Of a stretch of DNA of 64,000 bases, positions 21,735-31,805 are shown one piece after another. The translations under genes and the position numbers were made by a program. Numbering within the stretch: the first letter of the stretch is position 1; each line of letters starts with the position of its first letter. The notes under the pieces were generated by a model. That model was not told the DNA's origin and made no database searches. It worked only from the letters and a program-made list of their open reading frames with translations. The DNA comes from Neoceratodus forsteri (Eukaryota; Chordata; Ceratodontiformes; Ceratodontidae), in NCBI GenBank assembly GCA_016271365.2, contig CM057459.1, forward strand, positions 490,929,501 to 490,993,500, in the 5' to 3' direction.

Positions 21735-22730
21735 AACTAGCCTGCTATTAAAGGAAATTATTCCCTGGTGTCTAGTGGCACCCTCCCTTTAGATCCCCTT
21801 CCCTGTTAAGTAAAACTCATACCCTGGTGTCTAGTGGTACCCCAATCCCATTTCCCATTAAGTAATACTCAGTCCCTGGTGGCCAGTGGTGCCCCCCGCC
21901 CTCCAACCCCTGTCCCTGTTAAGTTATTATCATTCCTTTCCATCTAGTGGCACCCCCCCACCCTCCAATCCCCATCTCTGTTAAGTAATACTCATCCCTG
22001 GTGCCCAGTGTCACACCCACCTTCCAACCCCTGTTACCGTTAATTTATAATTATTCCTTTCCCTCTAGTGGCAGCACAAGTTGTAATCATTCCTTTCACT
22101 CTAGTGGCAGCACCTACCTTCCAATCCCCATCCCTGTTAAGTAAAACCCATACCCTGGTATCTAGTGGTACCCACACTTTCCAATTCCAATCCTTGTTAA
22201 GTAATACTCAGTCCCTGGCGGCCAGTGGTACCCCCCAACCTCCAATTCATGCCCTGTTAAGTAGTATTCATTGCCTATTGTCCAGAGGCACCTACCACCC
22301 TCAGATCCCCAACTCTGTTAAGTTAAAATCATTCCCTGGTGTCTAGTGGCACCCTCCGCCCTTTGATTCTTGTCTCTATTAAGTTATAATCATTCCCCGT
22401 TGTCTAGTGGCACCCCCCACCCTTCGATCCTCATCCCTGTTAAATTGTAATCATTCCCTAGTGTCTAGTGGCAACCCTTGTTCTGTGATCCCTGGCCCTG
22501 CAGAATACATAACAGTCCCTCATGTCCAGTGGCACCCCCTGTCCCCTGATCTCCGGCCCCATATTATATTAAAATTCCCTGGAGTCCAGTGGAACCTTCC
22601 GCAGTCTGATCCCTGGCTCTGTATTATATTAAATAGTCCTTGGTGTTCAGTGGCACCCTCCTTCCATTGATCTCCATCCCCATACAATTGTCATCAGTCC
22701 CTGGCATCTAGTGAGCCCCCTGCTCCACTG
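21735..22730 (+). repeat. ~60 bp minisatellite array, left arm of foldback
   Basis: About sixteen diverged copies of a ~60 bp unit centred on CCCTGGTGTCTAGTGGCACC, each followed by a C-rich segment and a GTTAAGTAATAATCAT-like segment. The spacing of the CTAGTGG core is close to 60 bp throughout. The same unit recurs in reverse orientation from 23031. Open frames through it are repeat artefacts. Confidence 0.85.
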
Positions 22731-23030
22731 ATGCTAACCAATCCACCCTGCCACCCACACTTACCTTGTTTTCCAGTACCACAGATCAATACGGTGACCG
22801 GCACAGCCCTTCTCACACCACCTCACCTAACTGCTGTATGGACTGACAGGGAGCATGCATCCTCTGTATTGTAAATGGAGAGCACTTACAGTACAGAGGA
22901 TGCACGTTCCCGGTAAGTCTGTATGGTAGCCAGCCAAGATGATGTGAGGAAGGCTGTGCCTGTTTCCTTACTGGATCAACAGCACTGGCAAACAAGCTAA
23001 GGGGGCATGGCAGAGTGGTTTGGTTAGTGC
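22731..23030. repeat. Central hairpin of the foldback structure
   Basis: AGCATGCATCCTCTGTATTG (about 22851-22870) pairs with the TACAGAGGATGCACGTTCC region (22892-22910), centre ~22880. Weaker complementarity continues outward: CACAGCCCTTCTCACA on the left matches the reverse complement of TGAGGAAGGCTGTGCC on the right. It joins the two oppositely oriented minisatellite arms. Confidence 0.75.
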
Positions 23031-23261
23031 CAGTGGTGGTGGGGGGAGCCCACTAGATGCCAGGGAATGATTAGTTATATGAGGATGGGGATCAGTGGGT
23101 TGGGACTGCCACTAGATGCCAGGGAATAGTACATTGTTATAGGGACAATAATCTGAGGTTGGGGGCTGCCACTAGACACCAGGGACTATTTAATATAATA
23201 CAGAGCCTGGGATCAGAGGACTGAGGGTGCCACTAGACTCCAGGGAATAATTATAACTTCC

Positions 23262-23510
23262 CTGAGGCTGGTAGTGTAATGAACATGGTATATTCATCAG
23301 ACCTGGGTTTGGGCCCACAACCTCCACTTGCACACTGAGTGACTCTGAACAAGTCACTCAACCTTCCCAGTGCTCCCAGGTCACCCCTGAAAACAGGCAC
23401 TTGTGCCTATTGGGCAGTGCCAAGTTACAAAAGACTAACATGCAGTACATACATACATAAATAAATAAATAAACAAACAAACAAGCAAGCAAACACACAA
23501 ATAAATACGT
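23262..23510 (+). mobile_element. tRNA/CORE-type (MIR-like) SINE inside foldback arm
   Basis: It begins with a tRNA-like GGTAGTGTAATG segment and carries a degraded B box (GGGTTTGGGCCC). It then has the MIR/CORE-like words TGAGTGACTCTGAACAAGTC and ACTCAACCTTCCCAGTGCTC. It ends in an AT-rich tail of ACATAAATAAATAAACAAAC type. It shares its body with the SINE at 45491-45715. Confidence 0.8.
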
Positions 23511-23929
23511 CAAAAAGCAAATGGAGATTTGGATCTGAGGGTGGGGTGTAATACTGGTCATCATGGAATGAGTACTACTTAATGAGGCTGGGGATAGGAG
23601 GGTGGGGGTGCCACTAGATGTCAGGGAATGATCATAACTTAATGAAATGGGGATTGGAGGGTAGGGAGTTCCACTTGGCACCAGGGAATGATTATAACTG
23701 AATGGGGAGAAGGATCAGATGGTGGAGGGGGGTGCCACTAGATGCCAAGGAATGGGTATTACTTAACGGGGGGGGCAGAGGATGAGGGTACATTACTGGC
23801 CACCAGGGAATGACTATTATTTCATGGGGCTGGGGATCATAGGATGGGGGTACCACTGGACATGAGGGAATGCTTGTGCTGTTACAGGGTTGGGGTTCTG
23901 GGGGTGAGGGGTGTGGATATACCATGCCA

Positions 23930-24215
23930 GTTTGACAACTATGTTGTTGAAATGCGGCACAGTGACACACTCAATATCAAAAAGTGAAACTTTGCCTTTT
24001 GACATTGAGTGCTTTTCTGAAGGGGAACTTTATCCCCCGTACCCCCACATGGGGTCTTTGTCCCTGTACTTTTAGATACAAACCTGAGGACAGTTTGTTT
24101 GTAGGAGGGGGCCAAATGGACAAACTGTGAAATTTCACCTTGAAGTGCATTACAGCAACAACATCGAAGTTGTTGCTGTAGTGAACTTCATTGCAAAGGT
24201 TTTGTTGTGTGCTCA
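23930..24215. repeat. Insert with two strong stem-loops in the minisatellite arm
   Basis: CACTCAATATCAAAAAGTG…CCTTTTGACATTGAGTG (about 23967-24011) forms one stem, and TACAGCAACAAC-ATCGA-AGTTGTTGCTGTA (about 24151-24180) forms a second. The minisatellite unit resumes after it, so this is an insertion. It may be a hairpin MITE; no transposase is seen. Confidence 0.55.
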
Positions 24216-24245
24216 GTATATGGTGGGGTGCCACTAGACTAGGGA

Positions 24246-24639
24246 GCAGGTGTGCTCCACCATCCACCAACTTGGTTGTTGGCTACAGTGGCTCTACCAG
24301 CCACTAGCCTTACTCAGTGTAAGCTGGACTTTTCTCAGTGATAATTATGCTGCACAAAGTGGCTGTGCTATTCCTTTTGTGCATTGCTACTGTGCTGAAT
24401 ATTGTGCCATGCCCATATTCCTGTCCCTGACCCTCGCTTTGCACACTGATCCTTGCACATGCAGTATCCCATTTGGTGCACGCTCTTGCCCCCTTTGAAT
24501 ATTGCACACAGGCACAAACACCAACCAAACTGTGTGAAATCACTTTGTCCACTGTCACATTTTTAAATATCTGGCCCTTTCTGTTATCAGCAGTCTCCAT
24601 ATGGCAAAAGGGACAAAGGACACTAATGATGGCATTGTT
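24246..24639. other. Nothing recognised
   Basis: Frames are short and show no domain. It may be decayed 5' sequence of the hAT fragment that follows. Confidence 0.35.
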
Positions 24640-25270
24640 GAAATTCCACAGTCAGCTCCCAGACATGATGGACCGAGCGACCTTTCAGACCTTTAATGAC
24701 TCTGTTACCATGTTTATCTTTAAGAGATTCAGAAGTGGCACCTTAAAGCAATGTATTTAAAAGAGTTTCATCAAAAACCTAGCAGATACCACATTAGCCA
24801 CCCAAGGGCTGTTGACATGACAAAGTATGGGGGAAAAAACTTCTAGTGTAGAAGATTATTTCCTAGTCAACCTAGAGCACATTTACAATCTTCTATATAT
24901 TTCTCTGCTGAGCCATCCCCCAAATGTATAGCATGGCACAATAAAGAACACGATAAACAAGGGTCGTGCTCAGGCTTAAGGCCACATTGTCCATCTTAGC
25001 ACTGACATGTGGGCAAGTTCTCTGACAGTAGATTACATGACTGCCAGTGCTCACTTGGTACAGTAGTTTTACCCCCTGGTAAGAAACAGCAGTGGCAGGA
25101 GCTGCTGTAGCCAAATGCTGAATTTGGAGGCCCTGTCTGTATGCTCCTTTTGGAAGGTGCATACTGCAAAGGACATGGTGGAAAGCTGTGCTCTGAGACT
25201 GGCAAATGATTAACTCCTAAAGAGTTGGAGGTGGGTTCTTGTGCCATTGAACAGTGAGTCCTATATAGTC
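24640..25270 (+). pseudogene. hAT-superfamily transposase remnant
   Basis: The + strand reads HIVHLSTDMWASSLTVDYMT followed by ASAHLVQ (about 24984-25065), then after a stop and shift HTAKDMVESCALRLAND (about 25158-25208). This is the hAT/ZBED-like pattern of SLTTD.WTS…Y….AH……HT……L….L..W, with the first catalytic Asp in the TD motif. No terminal inverted repeats could be matched. Several stops make it non-functional. It could instead be a domesticated ZBED gene relic, but the decay argues for a dead transposon. Confidence 0.55.
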
Positions 25271-25619
25271 AAGGCCATGACCATATTTTTCACATTTTCC
25301 ATGCTTAGCCTTTTACTTCTAGAGGGTAGTTAACATGTTTCCCTGAGACCAGAAAGAAATGATAGCTATGGTCAGACAAGTTAAAAAATTGTGTGCAAAT
25401 GATTCAAAAATTGAGAAAGACAGATGGACACGAAACAGAATTTTTTTTATCCACCCCTTATTCACAGAGTTTTGGAAGCATCAGACATACTGTACATAGA
25501 CACTGGTGTTTTTTTTGCAAGCTACCAGTGAAAGATAAAATGTGTTTCAGGAACCACCTTTAGTGGTGGCAAAAAGGTGAGAAATTTGAAAGATGGGGAG
25601 GTGCATAGTGACCACCTAG

Positions 25620-26030
25620 TTCCAAGGGAAGTAAGTTGGAATTTCCTTGTAGGTTTGAATAACAAGGGGAACTACCCATGTGTGGGAGGGGTGTCCCCAA
25701 TTTCAACATGTATAGACTGAGATAAATATATAACAATCCAAATGATTCAAAAACTGATATCAAGGAATTTTTAAAGTGTCAGAGGATAGTAGTGATATAC
25801 TGTTTTACATGTATGTGATCTTGTTTACATTGATAAAACAGGAAGAGAGTTAAAGAAGAGGGCTGAGGAGCACAAATGTGATGTAAGAAATGAGAATCTT
25901 AATTCCCCAGTAGCACATTTTAAAGCAGTTGGACACACCATTCCTATTTTAAGATTTTTCAGAACAGAAAAAGTGACATTATCAAGGAGAGGTGGGGATC
26001 TTCAAAATTTAATATTTATGACATTTTACT
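25620..26030 (+). pseudogene. Penelope-like element remnant: GIY-YIG endonuclease region
   Basis: Joined across frameshifts, the + strand reads VIYCFTCM then CDLVYIDKTGRELKKRAEEH, KCDVRNENLNSPVAHF and a GHTIPILRFFRTEKVTLSRR stretch followed by GGDLQNL (25790-26020). This matches the GIY-YIG module at the C-terminus of Penelope-like retroelements: a VY…C.CG..YVGKT…L..R..EH segment, then the LRF..IEKV…RGGD…L segment. Upstream, a Cys-containing GCPQFQHV segment fits the usual linker finger. The RT itself is not recognisable. The first Tyr and Gly of the motif are partly eroded. Confidence 0.65.
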
Positions 26031-26659
26031 GTTGTAGCATGCAGTAGAGCGTAACTACAAAGCAATTGCTAGTTAATGCATGTTGAGTGACTGTGGTGCA
26101 CCCTGTGGTAGACATTTCACAACACTCTAGGACCATGGTCCAGGCAAATAGAAGTGGCAGGAAGTAACACCTAGGGGGTAAAGGTACTTCTGGGATTGTG
26201 GTTCCACATCATTGTTGCAACTGCTATCCCAGGGACATAAAGTTACCTCAAGCACCAAATGGGAGGGGGGAATGGCCCTGTGTTTCACACAGATTTCACA
26301 GTACTATACACTTGAATCTTGAATACATCATAAAATTAAACATTCACATATATTTCCAAATAAAACACTTGCTGCCACTTATCATCACATTTACACTGCT
26401 GCCTGCTGCCATGTCACAGATGTTCTTTCAGCATGTCTACAATGGTTACCCTTAGAATCACCATGACTGTTTAACTGGATGCTAGAGTGCTGCGTTTTGG
26501 ATTTGCTGCTGGACCGCAATGGTTAGCCATAATCCCTACACAGAAGACAGGTAAGTAAAACAGCATAACAAAGGCTGTTTCAAAATGCTTTGTGTGATGG
26601 TTGGATGGATGGATGGATGGATGAATGAGGATGATATGCAGATTTGTATATTTCTGTGT

Positions 26660-26691
<32 letters not shown>

Positions 26692-27139
26692 TAAGCACAT
26701 GTGTGAGTGATGGGATACATGACTCTGTGTTGCTGTGTGTGGTTTTGAGTCCGTGCAATGCAAGATGCATGAGTACTTGAATTAGTTGAAGTTGTTGAAT
26801 TACTTTCTGTAGCCACAGTTTCCTCTTTTGATTTCTTTCACAAGATGCATTGCATTGTTTAGAATGCCATGCTTCAACTGAAGCATATTTCCATTGCTGC
26901 TACAGCATGTTTGGATGAGTGTTCCTCATGCCTACTGCTGTTGTCTTACTGTTGCTACCATTTTGTTTCAGTTTTCATCACTTCAGTCTTTCAGTACTAG
27001 CAAACTACTGCCAAGGATGCATGCCACTGCCATCAGTGGCTGCTGTTACTCTCGAAGCAACACAAAGACTATAAAATATATTACTGTGACAACCATACAA
27101 TGTATTTGTACACATGCACATATAAAGAAGCCAGCAAAA
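26031..27139. other. No gene recognised; two simple repeats
   Basis: Anonymous DNA apart from a (GGAT)n run at 26601-26625 and a (TG)n run at 26664-26692. Frames through these runs are artefacts. Confidence 0.5.
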
Positions 27140-27673
27140 TGAGACCATTTGGTCTATCTAGCGTGCTTGTACTGCAAGATCCTCAGCTTATGCTAGTGAC
27201 CCTGCCCACCTTCTCCAGTTTCCCCATCCTTTCAATCTGCCCTTCCTATGACCCCTTCTTTCCCCTTGTGCCTATCCCAGCCTCTGATAAGCTGTCCACT
27301 GTTTTTATCAAGACCACCTCTTCTGGCAGTGCATTCCAACTGACCACCACCTTTTTGTGAAGAAATGCTTTGAAACCTCCCTCCTAAAGCTCCAGCTTAA
27401 GACCGAGTCCCCTCCTGTTTCAGCTGCCACCTAGCTTAAAAAGATCCTTCTCATTCACCCTATTTATCCTGTTTTAGTATTTGAAGGTCTCTATCATGTC
27501 CCCTCTCTCCCTCCCCCCTTTTAGAGATTACATATTCAGGGCCCCAACCTCTCCTTGTATGCTTTATCCTACTGACCCACAATCATCTTTGTTGTTCTCC
27601 TCTGAACCATCTCTAGCAAGTTGATGTATTTTTTAAGGTGTGAGCAGTGGGCACCAGTACTTTACTTCATACT

Positions 27674-28570
27674 CTAGATAGGGCCGCACCCGCAACTGGT
27701 GATTCCTCTAGCTATACATCCCGGCATCTTCTTTGCACTTGCTGCTGATTTTTTGCATTGCCTAGGTTGCTTCAGGTTGCTAGTGATTATCACTCCCAGA
27801 TCCAACTCCTCCTCTGTTACTATTATCTGAACCCCTCCCAGGTAGTACTCCATCCTTGGATTTCTGGCTCCAATCTGCATAACTTTGTATTTCTTGGCAT
27901 TGAAGCCAAGCTGCCAAATCCTCTTGAGCTTTCTCAGATCATCCTGCAGGTCCTGTATCCCTTCAGCTATGTCCACCATTCCACAGAGTTTGGTATCATC
28001 TGCAAATAGACACATTTTGCCCACAATGCCAGCCCCAGCGTCATTGATGAAAACATTGAACAACGCCAGTCCCAGTACTGAACCCTGCAGGACCCCAGTG
28101 GCCCCTGTTTACTGTCCTAGTGACCCAGTAAAAGAAGTCAGTCAGATTAATTTGATACAATCTCCCTCCCTTAAACCTGTGTTGCCCCACATCATGGAAA
28201 ACATACTCTTGTAGATGCCCTACTAACCTTTCCTTAGGTAGGGTCTCCTTGATCTTGCACATGATTGAGATCAGACTGACCAGTCTGCAATTCCCTGGTC
28301 ATCCTTGGGACCACTCTTATGGATAGGTACCACATGTGCTGTTCTCCAATCCTGTGGTACCATGCCCAACTACAGTGACTCCAGTGAACTATTGAAGAGG
28401 CCCACCAGTGGCCCCAAATGCTCCGGTGCCAGCTCTTTCACTACCCTTGGATGTATGCCATCCTGGCCTGATTTGTCCACCTTCAATGCCAGCAGCCCCT
28501 TCTTCACTCTATCCTCCTCTACCACTACATCTGTGCTCTCTTCACCTCGTCCACTCCTTTTCACCCCCAT
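27674..28570 (-). pseudogene. CR1 copy A: reverse transcriptase
   Basis: The frame reads KKGLLALKVDKSGQDGIHPR and VVKELAPEHLGPLVGLFN (28370-28570). Later come MFNVFINDAGAG, a catalytic MCLFADDTKLC box and LGFNAKKYKVMQIGARNP, then LDLGVIITSNLKQPRQCKKS (27674-28063). FADD is intact. The middle RT blocks are frameshifted but recognisable (NLTDFFYWV). The protein would prime reverse transcription at a nicked target. Confidence 0.8.
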
Positions 28571-28755
28571 GTAGGCACTGGTTCTTCCTCTTCCCTAGTA
28601 AAGATGAAGCAAAAGTATTTGCCCCTCCCTCACTCTATCATCCTCTACCACCACATCCATGTCTCCCCTCCCCCCTCGCTCCTCTTTCTTCCCCTGTAGG
28701 CACTGGTCCATCTTTTTCTCTGGTATGGAGCAGAAGTATTTGTTCAGTACCTCAG
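28504..28755. repeat. ~125 bp tandem duplication inside CR1 copy A
   Basis: Two adjacent copies start with CACTCTATCMTCCTCTACCA and include TGTAGGCACTGGT and GMAGMAAAGTATTTG. They lie in the linker between endonuclease and RT and duplicate that part of the protein. Confidence 0.7.
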
Positions 28756-29212
28756 CCTTTCCCCCTTTCTCTTCTACCCACTCTTCCCCTTTCCAAAGCC
28801 TAACAATTCTCTCCTACTTGTCCATTTTTTCATTTATATAGTGAAAAAAGGGCCTTCTCCCCCTTTTTGATTCTCTCAACTAACTGCAGTTCATTTTGTG
28901 CCTTTGGTCACTGGACTACCTTGCTTGCTACACTGGCCAACCTGAGGTAATTTTCCCTATCCACCTCTCTCTTGGACTTTCTGAGTCTCTTATAGTCTGA
29001 CCTCTTGTTCCTTACTGCCTGGGCGACCACGGAAGCAAACCAGCTGGGTGTTTTGGCCCTTCAAGTTCTTCCCCTTGAGCCTAACATGCTCCTCTGTGGC
29101 AAACATTATTCCATCTTTAATGATGAACCATTTTTGGTCCACCCCCATATCCACTCTGACGTCCTCCATGTGCCACTTTAGCACCTCGACCATCTTTCTG
29201 AAGTCTGCCCAC

Positions 29213-29602
29213 CTAAAATCCAGGAAGTTTGGTCTTAGTGGGGATGTTTTCCCTGTCCATATTTAGCCAGAACAACACTGTGTGATGCTCACAACCACCC
29301 AGGGGCTCCTTGACCATTATTTCTTGTGCATGCTTCTCATTCATGAGAACTAGATCAAGCATTGCCCACCCCCCAGTGGGCTCTGTGATGTCCTGAGTCA
29401 AGAACCCACATTACAACCCTTCTAGGATCACCTGACTCCTGGTACATGTTGTGGATGGTATGCTCTTGTCCACCTTGGGCAGGTTTAAGTCCCCCACTAT
29501 TAACATCTCTCCCTTCCCAGCAGCCTCCAAAATTTGTAAGCTCATTTCCCTGACTCTATCCTCTTCCTGGTTGGGTGGTCTGTAGACCACCCCTAACCTC
29601 AT
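29213..29602 (-). pseudogene. CR1 copy A: endonuclease C-terminal half
   Basis: MRLGVVYRPPNQEEDRVREM, LIVGDLNLPKVD (GDLN catalytic block) and WAMLDLVLMNEKHAQEIMVK, then LGGCEHHTVLFWL (SDH block degraded to CEHH). These are the later blocks of the APE-type nuclease. The start is missing because the copy begins at about 29602. Confidence 0.8.
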
Positions 29603-29880
29603 CTTTCTGCCTTATTGAACAACATTGGTCCCAACATTGAGCCCTGCGGGACCCCTCTAGTGTCTTTGCTGGTGCTAGATAACACCCCCACCACCACCCT
29701 CTGGATCCTGTCCCTCAGCCAGTTTTATACCCATCTGGTCATCTTCTCCTGAACCCCTGAAATTTGCTAACTCCCTGATCAACCTCTTGTTGGGTACAGA
29801 ATAAAGGCCTTGCTGAAGTCCAGATAAAGGATGTCCACCACTCAGCCCCCTGTCTACTGTCTTAGTGATCCATTTAGAAT
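29603..29880 (-). pseudogene. CR1 copy B: short RT fragment joined to copy A
   Basis: The - strand reads a TKTVDRGLSGGHPLSGLQQG segment, then VPNKRLIRELANF, then RGVPQGSMLGPMLFN. It therefore holds the RT palm start and the PQG block of a CR1. It stops right after MLFN, where copy A's endonuclease begins. No continuation of B is found on the far side of copy A. Confidence 0.65.
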
Positions 29881-31235
29881 TTATTTACTGATTTATTTTT
29901 TTTTTTTTATTATCGTCTCTTCCTCTAAGCCTTTAGGTGACATGTTGCCTGCCATGGGGTGGTGTTTGTGTATATAAGAGATGTTTCTATGTCAGGTACA
30001 TAGCACAGAGCTTGTGTATACTTATGAGTTTGAATGTTACATGCTTGATGTTTAGACTTTGGCTTTTCTCTGTTTCCCACCCTCGGTGGAATGCTGGGTA
30101 GGTGTTTGGGACCTGAAGCCTAAAAAAGATTATTAATATTCTGATTACCTCCTCCAACTCCAAAGAGTGTGACCAGTAGCACGCAGGAGAGGAAAAATCC
30201 CCTGTAGGGGAAACCTCTGAGGACCCATGGCTACTGACCTACCCATTCTCTGGGCATGCTAAGAGAAGATAGTCCTAAATGTGGGCTGTGATTTGGTTCA
30301 GGTTATGTCCAAGAGTTTAAATCCTAGTCTTGCTGGTCTATGAGTCATGCCCTCTGAATCTTGATGGTGAGCAGAAAGTCGATGCTGGAGTATGAAGGTT
30401 CTGGAATAAGAAGAAGAGTCCAGTTCGGATGATGTCCAGATGAGGGAAGATGAGCAATCCATGTCCAGGGTTTCTGTAGAGGAATGAAGACTGTAAACTG
30501 AACACAAGGATAAATCCTGGGAGCAATATCTAGGGATGGTCGTGCATTAGACAGTATCGTCCTGTCTGAGCAAGTGGGTAAAAGATCTCAACAGAAATCA
30601 GAGAGGAGGGTCCTTCACAAAAGTCCTGAAATGGCATCAACCGAGACTGCTATGTAGGTAAGACATGGATGCAAACCAGGATGCCAGAGATGGCATTGTT
30701 CAGTCAGGAAGCATAGATGATGATGAAGCCACCGAAATGCCGCGAAGAGACACAAGATGTTGGAGGTGCCATAACATGGTAGTGTGAGATTAAACAGGAA
30801 CTTTCTGAAGGCAGTCTGATGCGATAAGTAGCAGCAATGGATTCCAGTTGCTGGGTAACACTAGGGTGTTAGATGGGGAGCCAATGCAGGCTGAGTGAGG
30901 AAGCTTGATTGAAGAGACCCCCATGTGGGTCCTTGTTGGAGATCCTTCCTGGAAGGCCTGAGAAAAGGCAAGAGAGACTTGTGTGCCACTGTCATGAGTC
31001 TTTGTAGAAGTGGGGTACCATGGGTAGCCTAGATAGAAAGTTACCTGAATGTCCTAGGACTGTCTTGTGAGTGAACAATGTTCGATAGAGATGTCATCCA
31101 TGATAAACTAGAACTGGAATGGGATTGAAGCTGGAACTTTGCTGCCATGGAACGTGGCCCTCACTTGGGCCAGGTTGGACTTGTGGGACCCCTCGGAGAT
31201 CCACTAGAGGAAAGCGTGCAAAGCCATCGAGTAGT
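29881..31235. other. No gene recognised
   Basis: A T-rich run at 29885-29910 is followed by anonymous DNA. From about 31145 the sequence begins to resemble the minisatellite that follows, so one more degenerate unit may be present. Confidence 0.4.
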
Positions 31236-31805
31236 GAGCTAGGCCCCCACATGGGCTAGCTGGAGAGGTGGGACACCCACGTAGGTCTGCTCAAGAAAGG
31301 AGTAAAAGTGAGTGAGTTGAGCTAGGCTACCACATAGGCTAGCTGGACTGGCAGGACCTCTACATAGGTCTGCCTGAGAAAGGAGTCAAAGTGAGTGAGT
31401 AAGTTGAACTAGGCTCCCATGTAGGCTAGCTGGACTGGCAGGACCCCAATGTAGCTCTGCCTGAGGAAGGAGTTGAAATGAGTGAGCAAGTCAAGCTAGG
31501 CCCACACATAGGCCAGCTGGACAGGCAGGACCCCCATGTAGGTCTGCTTGAGGAAGGAGTAGAATTGAGGAAGTCAACCTAGGCCCCCAGGTGGGCTAGC
31601 GGGAATGGGAGGATCCCTATGTAGGCCTGCCCAAGGGAGGAGGAGGAGGAGAATTGAGGATGTCTCACTAGGCCCCCCCATGCAGGCTAGCAGGATGGGC
31701 AGGACCTCACATAGGTCTGCCTGAGGAAAGAACACAATTGAGTGGGTCAATCTAAACCCCCACCAAGGCTAGCTGGACCAGCCAGACCCACGAGGTCTGC
31801 TATAG
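31236..31805 (+). repeat. ~88 bp minisatellite, about seven units
   Basis: Seven units recur at ~82-90 bp intervals, each with AGGCYCCCACATAGGCTAGC-like and TGGACNGGCAGGACC cores, then a GTAGGTCTGCCTGAGGAAGG segment and a GTGAGTGAG-like segment. The first core is partly self-complementary, so each unit can form a small hairpin. Confidence 0.85.

Larger units (their letters stand above)
23031..24245 (-). repeat. ~60 bp minisatellite array, right arm of foldback
   Basis: About eleven copies of the reverse complement of the left-arm unit (GTGCCACTAGATGCCAGGGAATGATTA-like, here given as its consensus in parts: GTGCCACTAGATGCCAGGG, then AATGATTA). The arm is interrupted by a SINE (23262-23510) and a stem-loop insert (about 23930-24215). 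A last unit core, GGGGTGCCACTAGACT, lies at about 24224-24240. Confidence 0.85.
27140..29602 (-). mobile_element. CR1 LINE copy A, 5' truncated
   Basis: A - strand CR1 ORF2 runs from the middle of the endonuclease (29602) to the C-terminus and 3' end (27140). Ordered blocks are VVYRPPNQEEDRV, LIVGDLNLPKVD, LLDLVLMNEKHAQEI (29213-29602), then the linker and RT (28570-27674), then the C-terminal VVVSWNALPEEV-like block near 27330. The family differs from the copy at 40303-44252. At 29602 the sequence switches abruptly to the RT of another CR1 copy. Confidence 0.85.

Noticed and set aside
22068..22670. Open frames through the 22 kb minisatellite that give repetitive peptides
   Set aside because: The peptides simply translate the ~60 bp unit in one phase. 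They have no start context or conservation and are interrupted by units of other lengths.
26471..26816. His/Thr-rich frames around 26.6 kb
   Set aside because: They are translations of (TG)n and (GGAT)n microsatellites.
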